A stretch of DNA of 42,051 nt from Clostridia bacterium (lineage in GTDB: Bacteria > Bacillota > Clostridia > Oscillospirales > UBA644). Within the stretch, counting starts at the first letter, position 1; every line of letters starts with the position of its first letter. Under the pieces are notes generated by a model. The model was given only the letters and a program-made list of their open reading frames with translations. It was not told where the DNA came from and searched no databases. The position numbers were made by a program, and so were the translations under genes. Positions 14,533-22,890 of this stretch are shown here, one piece after another. The stretch spans positions 1 to 42,051 of the forward strand of contig JAGBIM010000015.1 in the NCBI GenBank assembly GCA_017934975.1, in the 5' to 3' direction.

Positions 14533-15426
14533 TTGAATCGCCTTTATCTGTTCGATCTTCTGAAGATGATCGCTTATTTGGAACAAAATTTCCGTTCTCC
14601 CGTCAACGTGGAGGACGTGGCGCGAACGGTCGGCTATTCGCCCTGGCATTGCCGACGGATCTTTCGGCAATATACGGGAGAATCTCTCTCCCATCGGTTG
14701 CTTCGCTTCCGTCTGGAGGCGGGAAAAAAAGAGCTTCGGGAAGGGGGCTCTGTGGGGCAGGTTGCCTTGTCCGTGGGTTTTTCTTCCCGCGAGGGCTTTA
14801 CGAAGGCCTTTTCCGCCGCTTACGGAATCTCTCCGGGACGGTATGCCCGCGGAGAAGAGACGCAGGAGCGGTATCGGGAGGTTTACGAATACCGCATGAC
14901 CTCCTCCCAATGGTTTCTCGGAAAAAATCCTACGGCGGACGGCTTGTGGGAGTTTTCCTATTTTGACCCGCTCACGAACATCCACCGAAGGATGAACTGG
15001 AACGGAGAATATTTTGAGGCTCCCTACGAGCGGGCGGACACGGAAGATCCCGCCTGGTATTGCCGAAACCGCAACGACGGCTACGGGTTGCATCCGGGAA
15101 AGGGTTACAACGCGATAAAAAGCTTTATCTGCCCGAAAAGCGGTCTTCTGGAATATTTCATTTCTTTGGGGCGGATGTCGGACCTGCACGACGGAAGCAA
15201 TCCTTGCGCCCTGCGCGTTTTTCACGGAGACGAGCCGATTTTCCCCACGGAGGGGCCTTTGGTCCTTTCCGATCGGCAACCGATTTTTATTCGGGGAATC
15301 CGACGGGTTTCCCGCGGGGATCGAATTTGCATTTCCGTCGACTCCATGGGGCATATGGGTCGGGACGGGGTAATGCTCTACCGCCAGCAAATGGGATATT
15401 TGGAAATTACGGAAGAAAAAGGTTAA
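14533..15426 (+). CDS. AraC-type regulator with N-terminal DNA-binding domain and unknown C-terminal domain
   Basis: 297 residues with the AraC double helix-turn-helix at the N-terminus (residues about 10-105: VEDVARTVGYSPWHCRRIFR and VALSVGFSSREGFTKAFSA, GISPGRYA), the reverse of the usual order. Residues 115-297 are strand-rich with many aromatics; the DNA-binding-first order is like Rob/SoxS-GyrI proteins, but I do not recognise the domain. The start is TTG at 14533, with AAGGAAGGTGAGG just upstream. It leads an operon with GH20 (15 bases later) and the lipoprotein gene, so it probably controls glycan use. Confidence 0.88.
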   Translation: MNRLYLFDLLKMIAYLEQNFRSPVNVEDVARTVGYSPWHCRRIFRQYTGESLSHRLLRFRLEAGKKELREGGSVGQVALSVGFSSREGFTKAFSAAYGISPGRYARGEETQERYREVYEYRMTSSQWFLGKNPTADGLWEFSYFDPLTNIHRRMNWNGEYFEAPYERADTEDPAWYCRNRNDGYGLHPGKGYNAIKSFICPKSGLLEYFISLGRMSDLHDGSNPCALRVFHGDEPIFPTEGPLVLSDRQPIFIRGIRRVSRGDRICISVDSMGHMGRDGVMLYRQQMGYLEITEEKG

Positions 15427-15441
15427 AGGAAGGTAATCACC

Positions 15442-17295
15442 ATGTTTTTTGAACCGAAATTTTTTGAGAAAAACAAGCCCGTTTTCTTGAACTCTGCGGC
15501 CGCCGTGGACGGGGAAGGCTATGCAAAGGAACTGTCCAAATCCCTTGTTCAGACGTTCGGAACGGAAGCGGGATCGATCCAAAACATTCGCTTTTTGCAG
15601 ACCCTTCCCGAAGGAATGACCGTTCCTGCGGGGGAGGAGACCTACGCTTTGGTGATCACGAAGACCGAGGCCCTTCTCTGCGGAACCACGGAGCGGGCAC
15701 GGATCTACGCCGCCGTTACTCTGAAGCAACTGTGTGAGTTCGGAGAGCTTTGCACGGGGCGGCTGGAGGACGCTCCCGACTGTGCCTATCGCGGCTATCG
15801 AGCCTATCTGCCCGGACGGAAATCCTTCCAACATTTTTATGACGTTGTGGACCTTCTGGCCTATTATAAATACAATTATCTTTCCCTGGAAGTGGGTGGC
15901 GCCATGGAATACAAGCGGCATCCCGAAATCAACGCCGTCTGGAAGGAATACGCCAAGGATACCCACCGCTATTCGGGCCGCACCAAGGAGATTCAGAACG
16001 GCTACGGATGGTGCAAGAATTCCATTCACACCGACAACGGGGAGGGGGATATTCTCACGCAGGAGGAAGTCCGTACCCTGGTTGAATATGCGAAATCCCG
16101 CGGGTTGACCGTCTATCCCGAGGTTCCCACCCTCTCTCATTGCGACTATCTCTGTATGGCCCATCCCGAAATTCGGGAGCGGGAAGCCGACGATCAATAC
16201 CCCGATACCTACTGTCCCAACCATCCCGACACCTATCCTCTGGTGTTCGACGTGATGGAAGAAATTCTCGACGTATTTCAGCCCGAACTGGTGAATATCG
16301 GCCACGACGAATATTATTCCATGGCCCTTTGCCCCCGCTGTAAGGGGAAAAAGCCCCACGATATTTTTGCAGACGATGTAAAAAAGATCCACGGATGGCT
16401 GAAGGAGCGGGGCATCCGCACCTCCATGTGGGGAGAAAAACTTCTGCCCACCGTCACCGCAACGGGACGCACCTACGGAGGCGCGGGCAACGCAGCGCTT
16501 CATTGGCCCGACCAGACCATCTATATCCCCGAAACTTATTACTGTCAATACCTGCTTCCCCGTGATATTCTTATGTTCAACTGGTATTACAGCTTCGGAC
16601 TGCAAACCGATTTCGTTTACCACACCCACGGGTACGAAATGGTCTTCGGCAACATATCCGCCACCAACGTGAAATACTGGCGGGAGCGGCGAAAATTCGG
16701 CGCAATCGGCGGATCCTTCTCCAACTGGGGCAGTTATCATCCCGAATACATGCAACGGAACAATCAGTATTATCAGATGATTTCCGGGGCCTTTATTTTC
16801 TGGAGCGACACCTACGACGATTCCCGCCGTTCCGAGGTCATGGAAAAAGCCTTCCACGAGGCCTTCCGCCTGCATTACGGGGACCTTGCGGACGGATCTT
16901 ACGTCCTCGTCACCCACACCACCGACCGCAAGCACAAGTATTTCACCTTCGTGGACGGGTTGTTTATCGAAGACGAGGTTTATCATCTTGGGCGCTACAA
17001 ACTCACCTACACAGACGGCACGGAAGCGTTCCTTGACGTAAAATACGGCACGAATATCTCCAATCGGGAGATTCCCTGCAGTTGGGGCGGAGAAGAGATC
17101 GATTTCAATCCCGAATCCACCCTGGACGCCTCTGCGTTGAGTGAGGTATGCTATTCTGCCATTCCTTCCATGCACAACGGTGTTACCTATTATACTACCG
17201 CCTACGAAAACCCCCACCCCGAAAAAAAGGTGAAATCCATGGAATACATCTCCGAATCCGACGCGACGGTAGACGTGTTGAAGATTCAATATTGA
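15442..17295 (+). CDS. Glycoside hydrolase family 20, beta-N-acetylhexosaminidase-like
   Basis: 617 residues. An N-terminal alpha/beta domain precedes a TIM barrel whose strand-4 motif IGHDEYY places the catalytic pair at D289 and E290; family 20 enzymes use this pair in substrate-assisted release of terminal GlcNAc or GalNAc. LTVYPEVPTLSH and the later tryptophan-rich strands also fit. A C-terminal beta domain of about 120 residues follows. No signal peptide is visible, so it acts on imported sugars. AAGGAAGG precedes the ATG. Its stop shares one base with an ATG of the following frame, and it is expressed with the AraC regulator. Confidence 0.88.
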   Translation: MFFEPKFFEKNKPVFLNSAAAVDGEGYAKELSKSLVQTFGTEAGSIQNIRFLQTLPEGMTVPAGEETYALVITKTEALLCGTTERARIYAAVTLKQLCEFGELCTGRLEDAPDCAYRGYRAYLPGRKSFQHFYDVVDLLAYYKYNYLSLEVGGAMEYKRHPEINAVWKEYAKDTHRYSGRTKEIQNGYGWCKNSIHTDNGEGDILTQEEVRTLVEYAKSRGLTVYPEVPTLSHCDYLCMAHPEIREREADDQYPDTYCPNHPDTYPLVFDVMEEILDVFQPELVNIGHDEYYSMALCPRCKGKKPHDIFADDVKKIHGWLKERGIRTSMWGEKLLPTVTATGRTYGGAGNAALHWPDQTIYIPETYYCQYLLPRDILMFNWYYSFGLQTDFVYHTHGYEMVFGNISATNVKYWRERRKFGAIGGSFSNWGSYHPEYMQRNNQYYQMISGAFIFWSDTYDDSRRSEVMEKAFHEAFRLHYGDLADGSYVLVTHTTDRKHKYFTFVDGLFIEDEVYHLGRYKLTYTDGTEAFLDVKYGTNISNREIPCSWGGEEIDFNPESTLDASALSEVCYSAIPSMHNGVTYYTTAYENPHPEKKVKSMEYISESDATVDVLKIQY

Positions 17296-17312
17296 TGAGA
17301 AACGGAGCTATT

Positions 17313-18485
17313 ATGCGAAAAATACTTGCCGCAATCCTCGTCTTTGCCCTGACCTTTGCCCTCGTGGCCTGCGGGGAATCCACACCCCCGGTTTCCGACA
17401 CGGAATCGGCCGGAAGCATTTCCGAAACCGAAACCGACACGGTTTCGACCTCGGCTCCGACCTCGGAAACCGATACGGAAACGGAGGAGACCTCTTCCTC
17501 CGAATCCGAAAAAACCGACTCGGAGACGGCATCCGATACGACCTCGGAAGAAAAAGAAGAATGGGAGCCTTTGAAGGTGATGGATAATAAAGTTCTTGTG
17601 TCCGATTACGCCGCCAAGCGGATTATCGTTTATGATCTTGATTTGGTAGGCGAAGACGGGAATCTGGACGATGCGGAGGTCTGGTCTCTGGATAACGCCT
17701 ATTCCGCTTCGGTGAAATATCGGGAAGACACGGTTTTCGGCGACGTGATCCTGCACACCGCGGACTACAACGCCTCCATCGTGGATTACGAGACCAAAGA
17801 GGTGATCTGGTCCGCGCCGGGCGTGGCGGGATGGGGCGTTCACTCCATTGAAATCCTTCCCAGCGGCAACGTGGTCACCGCCGCCAACACCGACGGAATT
17901 TTGCGCATGTTCAACAGTGCAAACGGCGTAAAAAACGGAGACAAGGTGCAATACGTGGACTACAAAGAGGTCCCCGGTGCCCACGGCGTTCTGTGGGATC
18001 CGGAATACGAATGCCTCTGGGCGTTGGGAGCCTACGATCTGATCGCCTATAAGGTCATCGACAACGGGGACGGAACGGAGTCCTTGCAGAAGATCGGAGG
18101 AATGGGCGGAAAACTTCCCGATGGAGCCCACGGCGGACACGATCTTGCGGCGGATTTGTTGGACAGCCGCTATTTGTGGATCACCTCCACGAAGGTTCTG
18201 CGTTTTGATAAGGAAGAAGGAACCTTCAGCACGCGGTACGAGGGCAACACCAAGCTGAACAAAAACGGCGTCAAGGGCTTTGGAAACAATCTGAACGAGA
18301 ATTATATCTACACCCAATCCAAGCACGACGATTCTGCGTGGCTTTCCGCGGGGAACGAGGGTTATACTACCGACACCATCGTTTTCGGCTATTGGAAATC
18401 GGAAAATTTTCTCTATTTGAAAAAATGCGTTTCCGATGGAGCGCAATTTTATAAGGCCCGCGTTTTCTACGGGAAATATCAGTAA
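17313..18485 (+). CDS. Secreted lipoprotein with beta-propeller-like repeats
   Basis: About 390 residues. Residues 1-20 are a lipoprotein signal peptide (MRKILAAILVFALTFALVAC), with lipobox LVAC and lipidated cysteine. A low-complexity Ser/Thr/Glu linker follows to about residue 80. The remainder has blade-like strands (KVLVSDYAAKRIIVYDLD, SIVDYETKEVIWSAPG, VLWDPEYECLWALGAYD), consistent with a propeller of the WD40/PQQ or DUF6528 type; I am not certain of the family. The ATG at 17313 is chosen for the ACGGAG site and signal peptide; an in-frame ATG at 17295 overlapping the GH20 stop is the alternative. Its role may be surface binding of a glycan. Confidence 0.82.
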   Translation: MRKILAAILVFALTFALVACGESTPPVSDTESAGSISETETDTVSTSAPTSETDTETEETSSSESEKTDSETASDTTSEEKEEWEPLKVMDNKVLVSDYAAKRIIVYDLDLVGEDGNLDDAEVWSLDNAYSASVKYREDTVFGDVILHTADYNASIVDYETKEVIWSAPGVAGWGVHSIEILPSGNVVTAANTDGILRMFNSANGVKNGDKVQYVDYKEVPGAHGVLWDPEYECLWALGAYDLIAYKVIDNGDGTESLQKIGGMGGKLPDGAHGGHDLAADLLDSRYLWITSTKVLRFDKEEGTFSTRYEGNTKLNKNGVKGFGNNLNENYIYTQSKHDDSAWLSAGNEGYTTDTIVFGYWKSENFLYLKKCVSDGAQFYKARVFYGKYQ

Positions 18486-18495
18486 TCCATCTTTT

Positions 18496-18527
18496 CGGTG
18501 CCCCTTTTGGGGGCACCGCATTTTTTT
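18496..18527 (+). terminator. Terminator of the AraC/GH20/lipoprotein operon
   Basis: CGGTGCCCC (18496-18504) pairs with GGGGCACCG (18510-18518), then CA and seven T. The next promoter's -35 box begins 3 bases later. Confidence 0.9.
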
Positions 18528-18529
18528 GC

Positions 18530-18558
18530 TTGACATTTCGTCGGTTTTATATTATAAT
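18530..18558 (+). promoter_or_regulatory. Consensus promoter of the GNAT gene
   Basis: TTGACA (18530-18535), 17 bases, TATAAT (18553-18558). Confidence 0.88.
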
Positions 18559-18587
18559 AAAAGAAAAAGGAAACAGGAGGGCTTCTC

Positions 18588-19166
18588 ATGGCACGAAATA
18601 TTCGTTACCGCTGTGCCACCGCAGAAGACAGCGACGCAATTCTGGAGATCTACCGCCCCTACGTGGAGTCTACTGCCGTCACCTTTGAAACGGACGTTCC
18701 CTCCCGCGAGGCGTTTCGCCGTCGGGTGGAAGGGATTTTAGAGCAGTACCCCTATCTGGTTGCCGAGGCAGACGGGGAGATCGTGGGCTACAGTTACGCT
18801 TCCGCCTACCGTCCCCGTGCGGGATTCGGCTGGACGGCAGAGCTTTCGGTTTACGTACGGCAGGATTTGCGCAAGATGGGAATCGGAACCCATTTGTATG
18901 CGGCACTGTTGGACTTTTTGCGCCTGCAGGGCTATCAGAACGCCGTTTCCGTCCTGTCCTGGCCCAATCCCGCCAGTGAAAAACTGCATTATCATTTCGG
19001 CTTTCGTTGTGCGGGCGTCCAGTTGAAGTGCGGATTTAAGAACGGACAGTGGTGCGACGTTGCCATTTTTGAACGGCGGTTGGGGGATTATGCAACGCCT
19101 CCCGCGTCGCCCGTGCCCTTTGCAACCCTGGATCCCGAGCAGGTTCAAAAAATTCTGAGTTTTTAA
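18588..19166 (+). CDS. GNAT N-acetyltransferase, phosphinothricin acetyltransferase-like
   Basis: A 192-residue cytoplasmic acetyl-CoA-dependent acetyltransferase. The N-terminal IRYRCATAEDSDAILEIYRPYVEST and the segment after VGYSYASAYRPRAGF match the Pat/Bar subfamily, which acetylates phosphinothricin or methionine sulfoximine/sulfone; the acetyl-CoA loop is QDLRKMGIGTHL. The real substrate in this organism is unknown and may be an amino-acid analogue. AGGAGG lies 7 bases before the ATG. It has its own consensus promoter. Confidence 0.9.
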   Translation: MARNIRYRCATAEDSDAILEIYRPYVESTAVTFETDVPSREAFRRRVEGILEQYPYLVAEADGEIVGYSYASAYRPRAGFGWTAELSVYVRQDLRKMGIGTHLYAALLDFLRLQGYQNAVSVLSWPNPASEKLHYHFGFRCAGVQLKCGFKNGQWCDVAIFERRLGDYATPPASPVPFATLDPEQVQKILSF

Positions 19167-19174
19167 TTTCCCTC

Positions 19175-19203
19175 TTGACAAATCGGAAAAGATATGTTAT
19201 AAT
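19175..19203 (+). promoter_or_regulatory. Consensus promoter of the Fur-family gene
   Basis: TTGACA (19175-19180), 17 bases, TATAAT (19198-19203); the last base of the -10 box is the first base of the operator palindrome. Confidence 0.9.
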
Positions 19204-19229
19204 GATAATAAGAATTATTCTTATTATCA
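19203..19229. promoter_or_regulatory. Fur/PerR-type operator, 27-bp palindrome
   Basis: TGATAATAAGAAT at 19203-19215 is mirrored exactly by ATTCTTATTATCA at 19217-19229 around a single central T. The core TAAGAAT-N-ATTCTTA has the 7-1-7 layout of Fur-family boxes. It covers the transcription start of the regulator gene, so autorepression is expected. Confidence 0.85.
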
Positions 19230-19245
19230 GAAAAGAGGTGCCATT

Positions 19246-19623
19246 ATGACCCAGCAACGTAGAATTATTTACGACGTAATCCGCAAATCCAAACGCCACA
19301 TGACGGCGGAACAGATTTATCGGGAGGCACGGCAGATTCTTCCCTCCATCGCCATGGGTACGGTCTACCGCAATCTGGGCCTGATGACCGAGGCGGGGGA
19401 GGTCTTGCGTATCGAAATGCCGGGGCGGCCCGACCGCTTTGACAAAACGGTGGTCCCCCATCACCATTGCGTTTGCGTCCGTTGCGGCGAGGTTTACGAT
19501 ATTCCCATTCCCGACTTGACCGAACGGTTGGAAAAAATGCTCGGTGCCCCCGTGGAAGGATACGATCTGACCGTCCACGTGGTGTGCGATGCCTGTCGGG
19601 CCATGGAAAAGAGCGCCCAGTGA
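19246..19623 (+). CDS. Fur-family metalloregulator (PerR-like)
   Basis: A 125-residue Fur-family repressor. The winged helix-turn-helix includes MTAEQIYREA and MGTVYRNLGLM; the metal-binding region contains DRFD, the histidine cluster PHHHCVC and two CxxC pairs (CVRC and CDAC) for structural zinc. The histidine of KRHMTAEQIY and the aspartate of RFD sit where PerR uses its peroxide-sensing iron ligands, which favours PerR over Fur or Zur, but this is alignment by eye. Slightly short for the family at the N-terminus. AGAGGTG precedes the ATG, and a palindromic operator overlies the promoter. It is monocistronic, with its own terminator. Confidence 0.9.
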   Translation: MTQQRRIIYDVIRKSKRHMTAEQIYREARQILPSIAMGTVYRNLGLMTEAGEVLRIEMPGRPDRFDKTVVPHHHCVCVRCGEVYDIPIPDLTERLEKMLGAPVEGYDLTVHVVCDACRAMEKSAQ

Positions 19624-19639
19624 TCTTAAAAAAACAAAT

Positions 19640-19678
19640 CGGCTCCCCCAAATCGGGGAGCCGTTCTTTTTTTTGTTT
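19640..19678 (+). terminator. Terminator of the Fur-family gene
   Basis: CGGCTCCCC and GGGGAGCCG form a nine-base stem, followed by TTCTTTTTTTT. Confidence 0.9.
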
Positions 19679-19772
19679 TTATACCGCGAATAAATAAAAA
19701 ACCGTTGGTATTACCGTATTATTCGAGGTGAACGTGTAAATTTCAATTAAATGAAATAAACCGTTATGGTTT

Positions 19773-20552
19773 TTAATTTTTGCATTTTTCGATGGTGTCT
19801 GCCAATCTGCGGGCGGCGGAGGCTGCGCGGGCGTAATAGTCCTCGTCGGAAAGATTTTGATACAGAGGGCTGCCCCAGTTTCCGATCTCCAGCATGACGG
19901 TGCCTTCGTAGCCCGATTTTGCGATCAGCTCCGCCGTGCGGTCAAAATCAATGGCCCCGTCGTAGGGGATCATGTGCAGATCCTCGTTGGGGAGCTTGCT
20001 GTTGTCGTGGATATGTAACGCCGCCAGCTTCTTCCCGAACAGGGGCATATATTCCATGCCGTCGGCAAAGCAGGCCTCGTGCCCCACGTCCCAGCAGAAG
20101 CGGGCCTCGGGGTAATATTCAAACATCAGCGCCAGATTGGCCAGCTTGCGCTGATTTTCGTAGGCTACGGTGACGCCCAATTCCTTCGCTCGTTTCATCA
20201 GCCGTGCGAAGCGTTCGTTTCCCACGTCGGAAATGATGGGCGGAGTAACCCCCGAGGAGATATGCACCACGATGGTGGGTACTTGGTTTTTTGACGCCAA
20301 TTCCGCGGCGTCGGTGAATTGCTTCAGGGCAAGCTCTCCCTCTTCTCCCGGGAGCCATATGGCATTGACGTTGCGAAAGGGGGCGTGGAAATTGTCTACG
20401 GCAATCCCCGCTTTCCGCATTTTTTTGACTGCGTCGGTGGTGTTTTCGTCACATCCCAAAAAGGTGGCGTCTACGCCGTTTTTCTGCAACAATTCAATTT
20501 CCCGTTTCAAAGAGATTCCCGCATAACATCCCGAGCTGATGCCGATTTTCAT
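19773..20552 (-). CDS. Sugar phosphate isomerase/epimerase-like TIM barrel protein
   Basis: A 259-residue AP-endonuclease-2-type TIM barrel (xylose isomerase-like). Metal-site residues are suggested by DNFHAPF, TVAYENQ, CWDVGHEA, ALHIHDN and VMLEIGNWG, which follow the family's strand ends (His, Glu, Asp-His, His-Asp, Glu). Such proteins isomerise or epimerise sugars or cyclitols; the substrate is unknown. The start at 20552 is chosen over 20576 because GGAGGAGG lies just upstream and the ATG overlaps the HflX stop (ATGA), showing translational coupling to hflX. Confidence 0.88.
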   Translation of the reverse strand: MKIGISSGCYAGISLKREIELLQKNGVDATFLGCDENTTDAVKKMRKAGIAVDNFHAPFRNVNAIWLPGEEGELALKQFTDAAELASKNQVPTIVVHISSGVTPPIISDVGNERFARLMKRAKELGVTVAYENQRKLANLALMFEYYPEARFCWDVGHEACFADGMEYMPLFGKKLAALHIHDNSKLPNEDLHMIPYDGAIDFDRTAELIAKSGYEGTVMLEIGNWGSPLYQNLSDEDYYARAASAARRLADTIEKCKN

Positions 20553-21772
20553 TGGTTTTCCTCCTCCGTGGTGCAATAGGTGATGCGGATGCCCTCTTCC
20601 GTGTCTTCCCGATTCAGAATGACCCGATCCCGATACAGGGCGGCCAGAGTTTCCCCGTCGTGATAGGGGATCAAAACGGTCTTTTCATGTTCTCCCGCAA
20701 AATGCCGCAAAAGTCCCTGTTGCAGTGCCTCACATCCTTCGCCCGTGCGGGCGGAAAGGGGGAAGATGCGCATTTTTTCCCGGGAAGCCAAGGCGTAAAA
20801 GGGGGTAAGGTCCTCCTCTTTTGCATCGTCGATCTTGTTCAGAATCAAGAATATGGGCTTTTGATCCGCCTCCAGAGAATGAAGCAGCTGACGGACCACC
20901 TCCAGCCGCGGTTCTGCCTCCGGGTCGGACACGTCCACCACCAAAAGGAGCAATTCCGCAGAAAGGGATTCCTCCAAAGTGGAGCGGAAGGCGTCGATGA
21001 GGGTGTGGGGAAGGTCCCGCAAAAAGCCCACCGTATCGGACAGAAGAATTTCGATGCCTTTCAGCCCGATCATCTTCCGTACCGTGGGGTCGAGGGTGGC
21101 AAACAACTGGTTTTCCGCGTAAACTTCGCTTCCGCAAAGACGGTTGAGCAGGGTGGATTTCCCCGCGTTGGTGTATCCCACCAGAGCCGCCGTGGCTTTA
21201 CCGCCCTTGGTCCGTCCCCGACGGGAGGTTTCCCGCCGTTGTTTGACCTCTTCCAGAGCTTGTTCCAAGGCCTTGATGCGGCGGCGAATGTGCCGTTTGT
21301 CGGTTTCCAGCTTCGTTTCCCCCGGGCCGCGGGTGCCGATGCCGCCTCCTAAACGGGAGAGGCTTTCCCCCAATCCCGCAAGGCGGGGAAGACGGTATTT
21401 TAATTGGGCCAGTTCTACCTGCAGACGCCCTTCCGCAGAACGGGCGCGGCCTGCAAAAATATCCAGAATCAGCATGGTTCGGTCGATGACCGCCACGTCC
21501 AATCGGTCTTCCAGATTGCGAATCTGGCTTGCGGAAAGCTCCGCGTTGGCGATGGCCAGAGGAATTTCATGATTTTCCAGAAATTCCTTCATTTCTTCGC
21601 ATTTTCCCGCCCCGATGTAGGTGGCGTTGTCGGGCTTGGTCCGCTGCTGCAACAACACGCCCTTGACCTCCAGCCCCGCCGTCTGGGACAACTGCTCCAG
21701 CTCCGCCATGGACGCCTCCGCATCCTCACGGTCGGACACGCCCAACAGCAGACAGGTCTTGATCTCTTCCAT
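20549..21772 (-). CDS. hflX: GTPase HflX
   Basis: A 407-residue ribosome-associated GTPase that splits or rescues stalled 70S/50S ribosomes under stress. The N-terminal HflX domain ends in the glycine-rich RGPGETKLETDKR segment; the G domain shows G1 GYTNAGKSTLLNRL, G3 LLSDTVGFLRDLP and G4 LILNKIDD. Length fits. GAAGGGAGGGG precedes the ATG. It is co-transcribed with the downstream isomerase-like gene through a 4-base overlap. Confidence 0.95.
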   Translation of the reverse strand: MEEIKTCLLLGVSDREDAEASMAELEQLSQTAGLEVKGVLLQQRTKPDNATYIGAGKCEEMKEFLENHEIPLAIANAELSASQIRNLEDRLDVAVIDRTMLILDIFAGRARSAEGRLQVELAQLKYRLPRLAGLGESLSRLGGGIGTRGPGETKLETDKRHIRRRIKALEQALEEVKQRRETSRRGRTKGGKATAALVGYTNAGKSTLLNRLCGSEVYAENQLFATLDPTVRKMIGLKGIEILLSDTVGFLRDLPHTLIDAFRSTLEESLSAELLLLVVDVSDPEAEPRLEVVRQLLHSLEADQKPIFLILNKIDDAKEEDLTPFYALASREKMRIFPLSARTGEGCEALQQGLLRHFAGEHEKTVLIPYHDGETLAALYRDRVILNREDTEEGIRITYCTTEEENQ

Positions 21773-21857
21773 GAAACCCCTCCCTTCAAATTACGAAACC
21801 GTATCCTTCAGAATGATTTTTCTACCGTCTTGGCAGGTTCGAAAACAAAGATTGCCT

Positions 21858-22745
21858 TCAGGGGGCCTCTGTAAAATTGACCCAGGCTTCGTCTCCTTGC
21901 CGCAGGAAGGTATCCGACATGGTGACGCCGGATGCGTCGCCGAAATTGAAGAGACGATCAATCTCGTTGCAGGTTACCGTGCCGCCGTTCAGCGTCAAGG
22001 TGCTGTCGATGACCGAGAGGACGGAGGAGGCCTTTTCTACCGTATAGGTTCCGCCGTTCACCGTGATGTTTCCGCCGGATTCCGAGCCGAAAAGGCCTCT
22101 GCAGAAGTCGCAGTTCACCGTGGCGTTGTTGATGACGAAATCTTCGATCATGGAAACAAACAGGATGCCTTCACTGTCAAAGACGCCGTTTTCGATCAAA
22201 ACAGAGCCTTCAAAGGCGGTGATAATGGGGCTTTCCGTGGAAAAAAACGATCCGCCGTTGAGGGTGAGTTCTCCATTGTTGTGGAAGATTTCTCCGTTGA
22301 TGCCTTTGGGGGTGGTGTTGACGATCTTGCCTTCTCCCTCTACCGTAAGGGTTCCGTTGTTTTCAACTACGCAGGGTGTTTCGCCGGAGAGGGTTTTTCC
22401 GTTCAGCTGCAGGATCGCCGTTACCCCTTCCGGGATGCGAAGTTTCTTGGAGACGGTGACGTCGGATCCCAGGGTTATCACGTAGGTTTTCCCTTGTTCG
22501 GATCCAATTTCCCACTCTGAAATATCCTCCGGGGTGGAAAAGTCGACGGAAATCTCTTTTTCCGTTTTCGACGGGGAGGAGGAATCGGTCCGAATCTCTT
22601 CTGTATCCGATACGAAGCTGTCCGAATTGTTGATCGAAAGAGATCCGTGTTCCGTTTCCGTATAAGTCGGAGCGGAGGGATTAGCACAGGAGACCAGGGA
22701 TCCGATCAGTGCAAGGGTGATGAGAAAAAGAATCCGTTTCTTCAT
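21858..22745 (-). CDS. Lipoprotein with predicted parallel beta-helix
   Basis: 295 residues. A signal peptide with lipobox LVSC (cysteine 20) anchors it to the outer face of the membrane. A Ser/Thr/Glu-rich linker follows to about residue 75. From there to the end are short repeating strands with recurring LTLNGG, ITVNGG and LTVEGE turns, the pattern of a right-handed parallel beta-helix (pectate-lyase-like fold). No catalytic motif is recognised. AGAGGTG is upstream of the ATG. It is about 85 bases upstream of hflX on the same strand, with no terminator seen between them. The biological role is unknown. Confidence 0.8.
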   Translation of the reverse strand: MKKRILFLITLALIGSLVSCANPSAPTYTETEHGSLSINNSDSFVSDTEEIRTDSSSPSKTEKEISVDFSTPEDISEWEIGSEQGKTYVITLGSDVTVSKKLRIPEGVTAILQLNGKTLSGETPCVVENNGTLTVEGEGKIVNTTPKGINGEIFHNNGELTLNGGSFFSTESPIITAFEGSVLIENGVFDSEGILFVSMIEDFVINNATVNCDFCRGLFGSESGGNITVNGGTYTVEKASSVLSVIDSTLTLNGGTVTCNEIDRLFNFGDASGVTMSDTFLRQGDEAWVNFTEAP

Positions 22746-22782
22746 AAAGGCACCTCTGTTTGTATTTTATCAAGAACATAGT

Positions 22783-22817
22783 AAAAAAATCGGCAACCTT
22801 CCTGCGAAGATTGCCGA
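22783..22817 (-). terminator. Minus-strand terminator between hairpin array B and the lipoprotein gene
   Basis: TCGGCAA (22790-22796) pairs with TTGCCGA (22811-22817), extended by CTT/AAG; on the minus strand it is followed by seven T. It would stop any transcript coming through the hairpin array. Confidence 0.8.
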
Positions 22818-22890
22818 CAATGGACTGCAAAAAAGATATTTTCGGCACTTTTGCGTATGACTTTGAACTCTTACATAACCGTTAGTTTTA

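Noticed and set aside
14503..17289. A 928-codon minus-strand frame over the AraC and GH20 genes
   Set aside because: Antisense shadow; the plus-strand proteins have intact catalytic and DNA-binding motifs.
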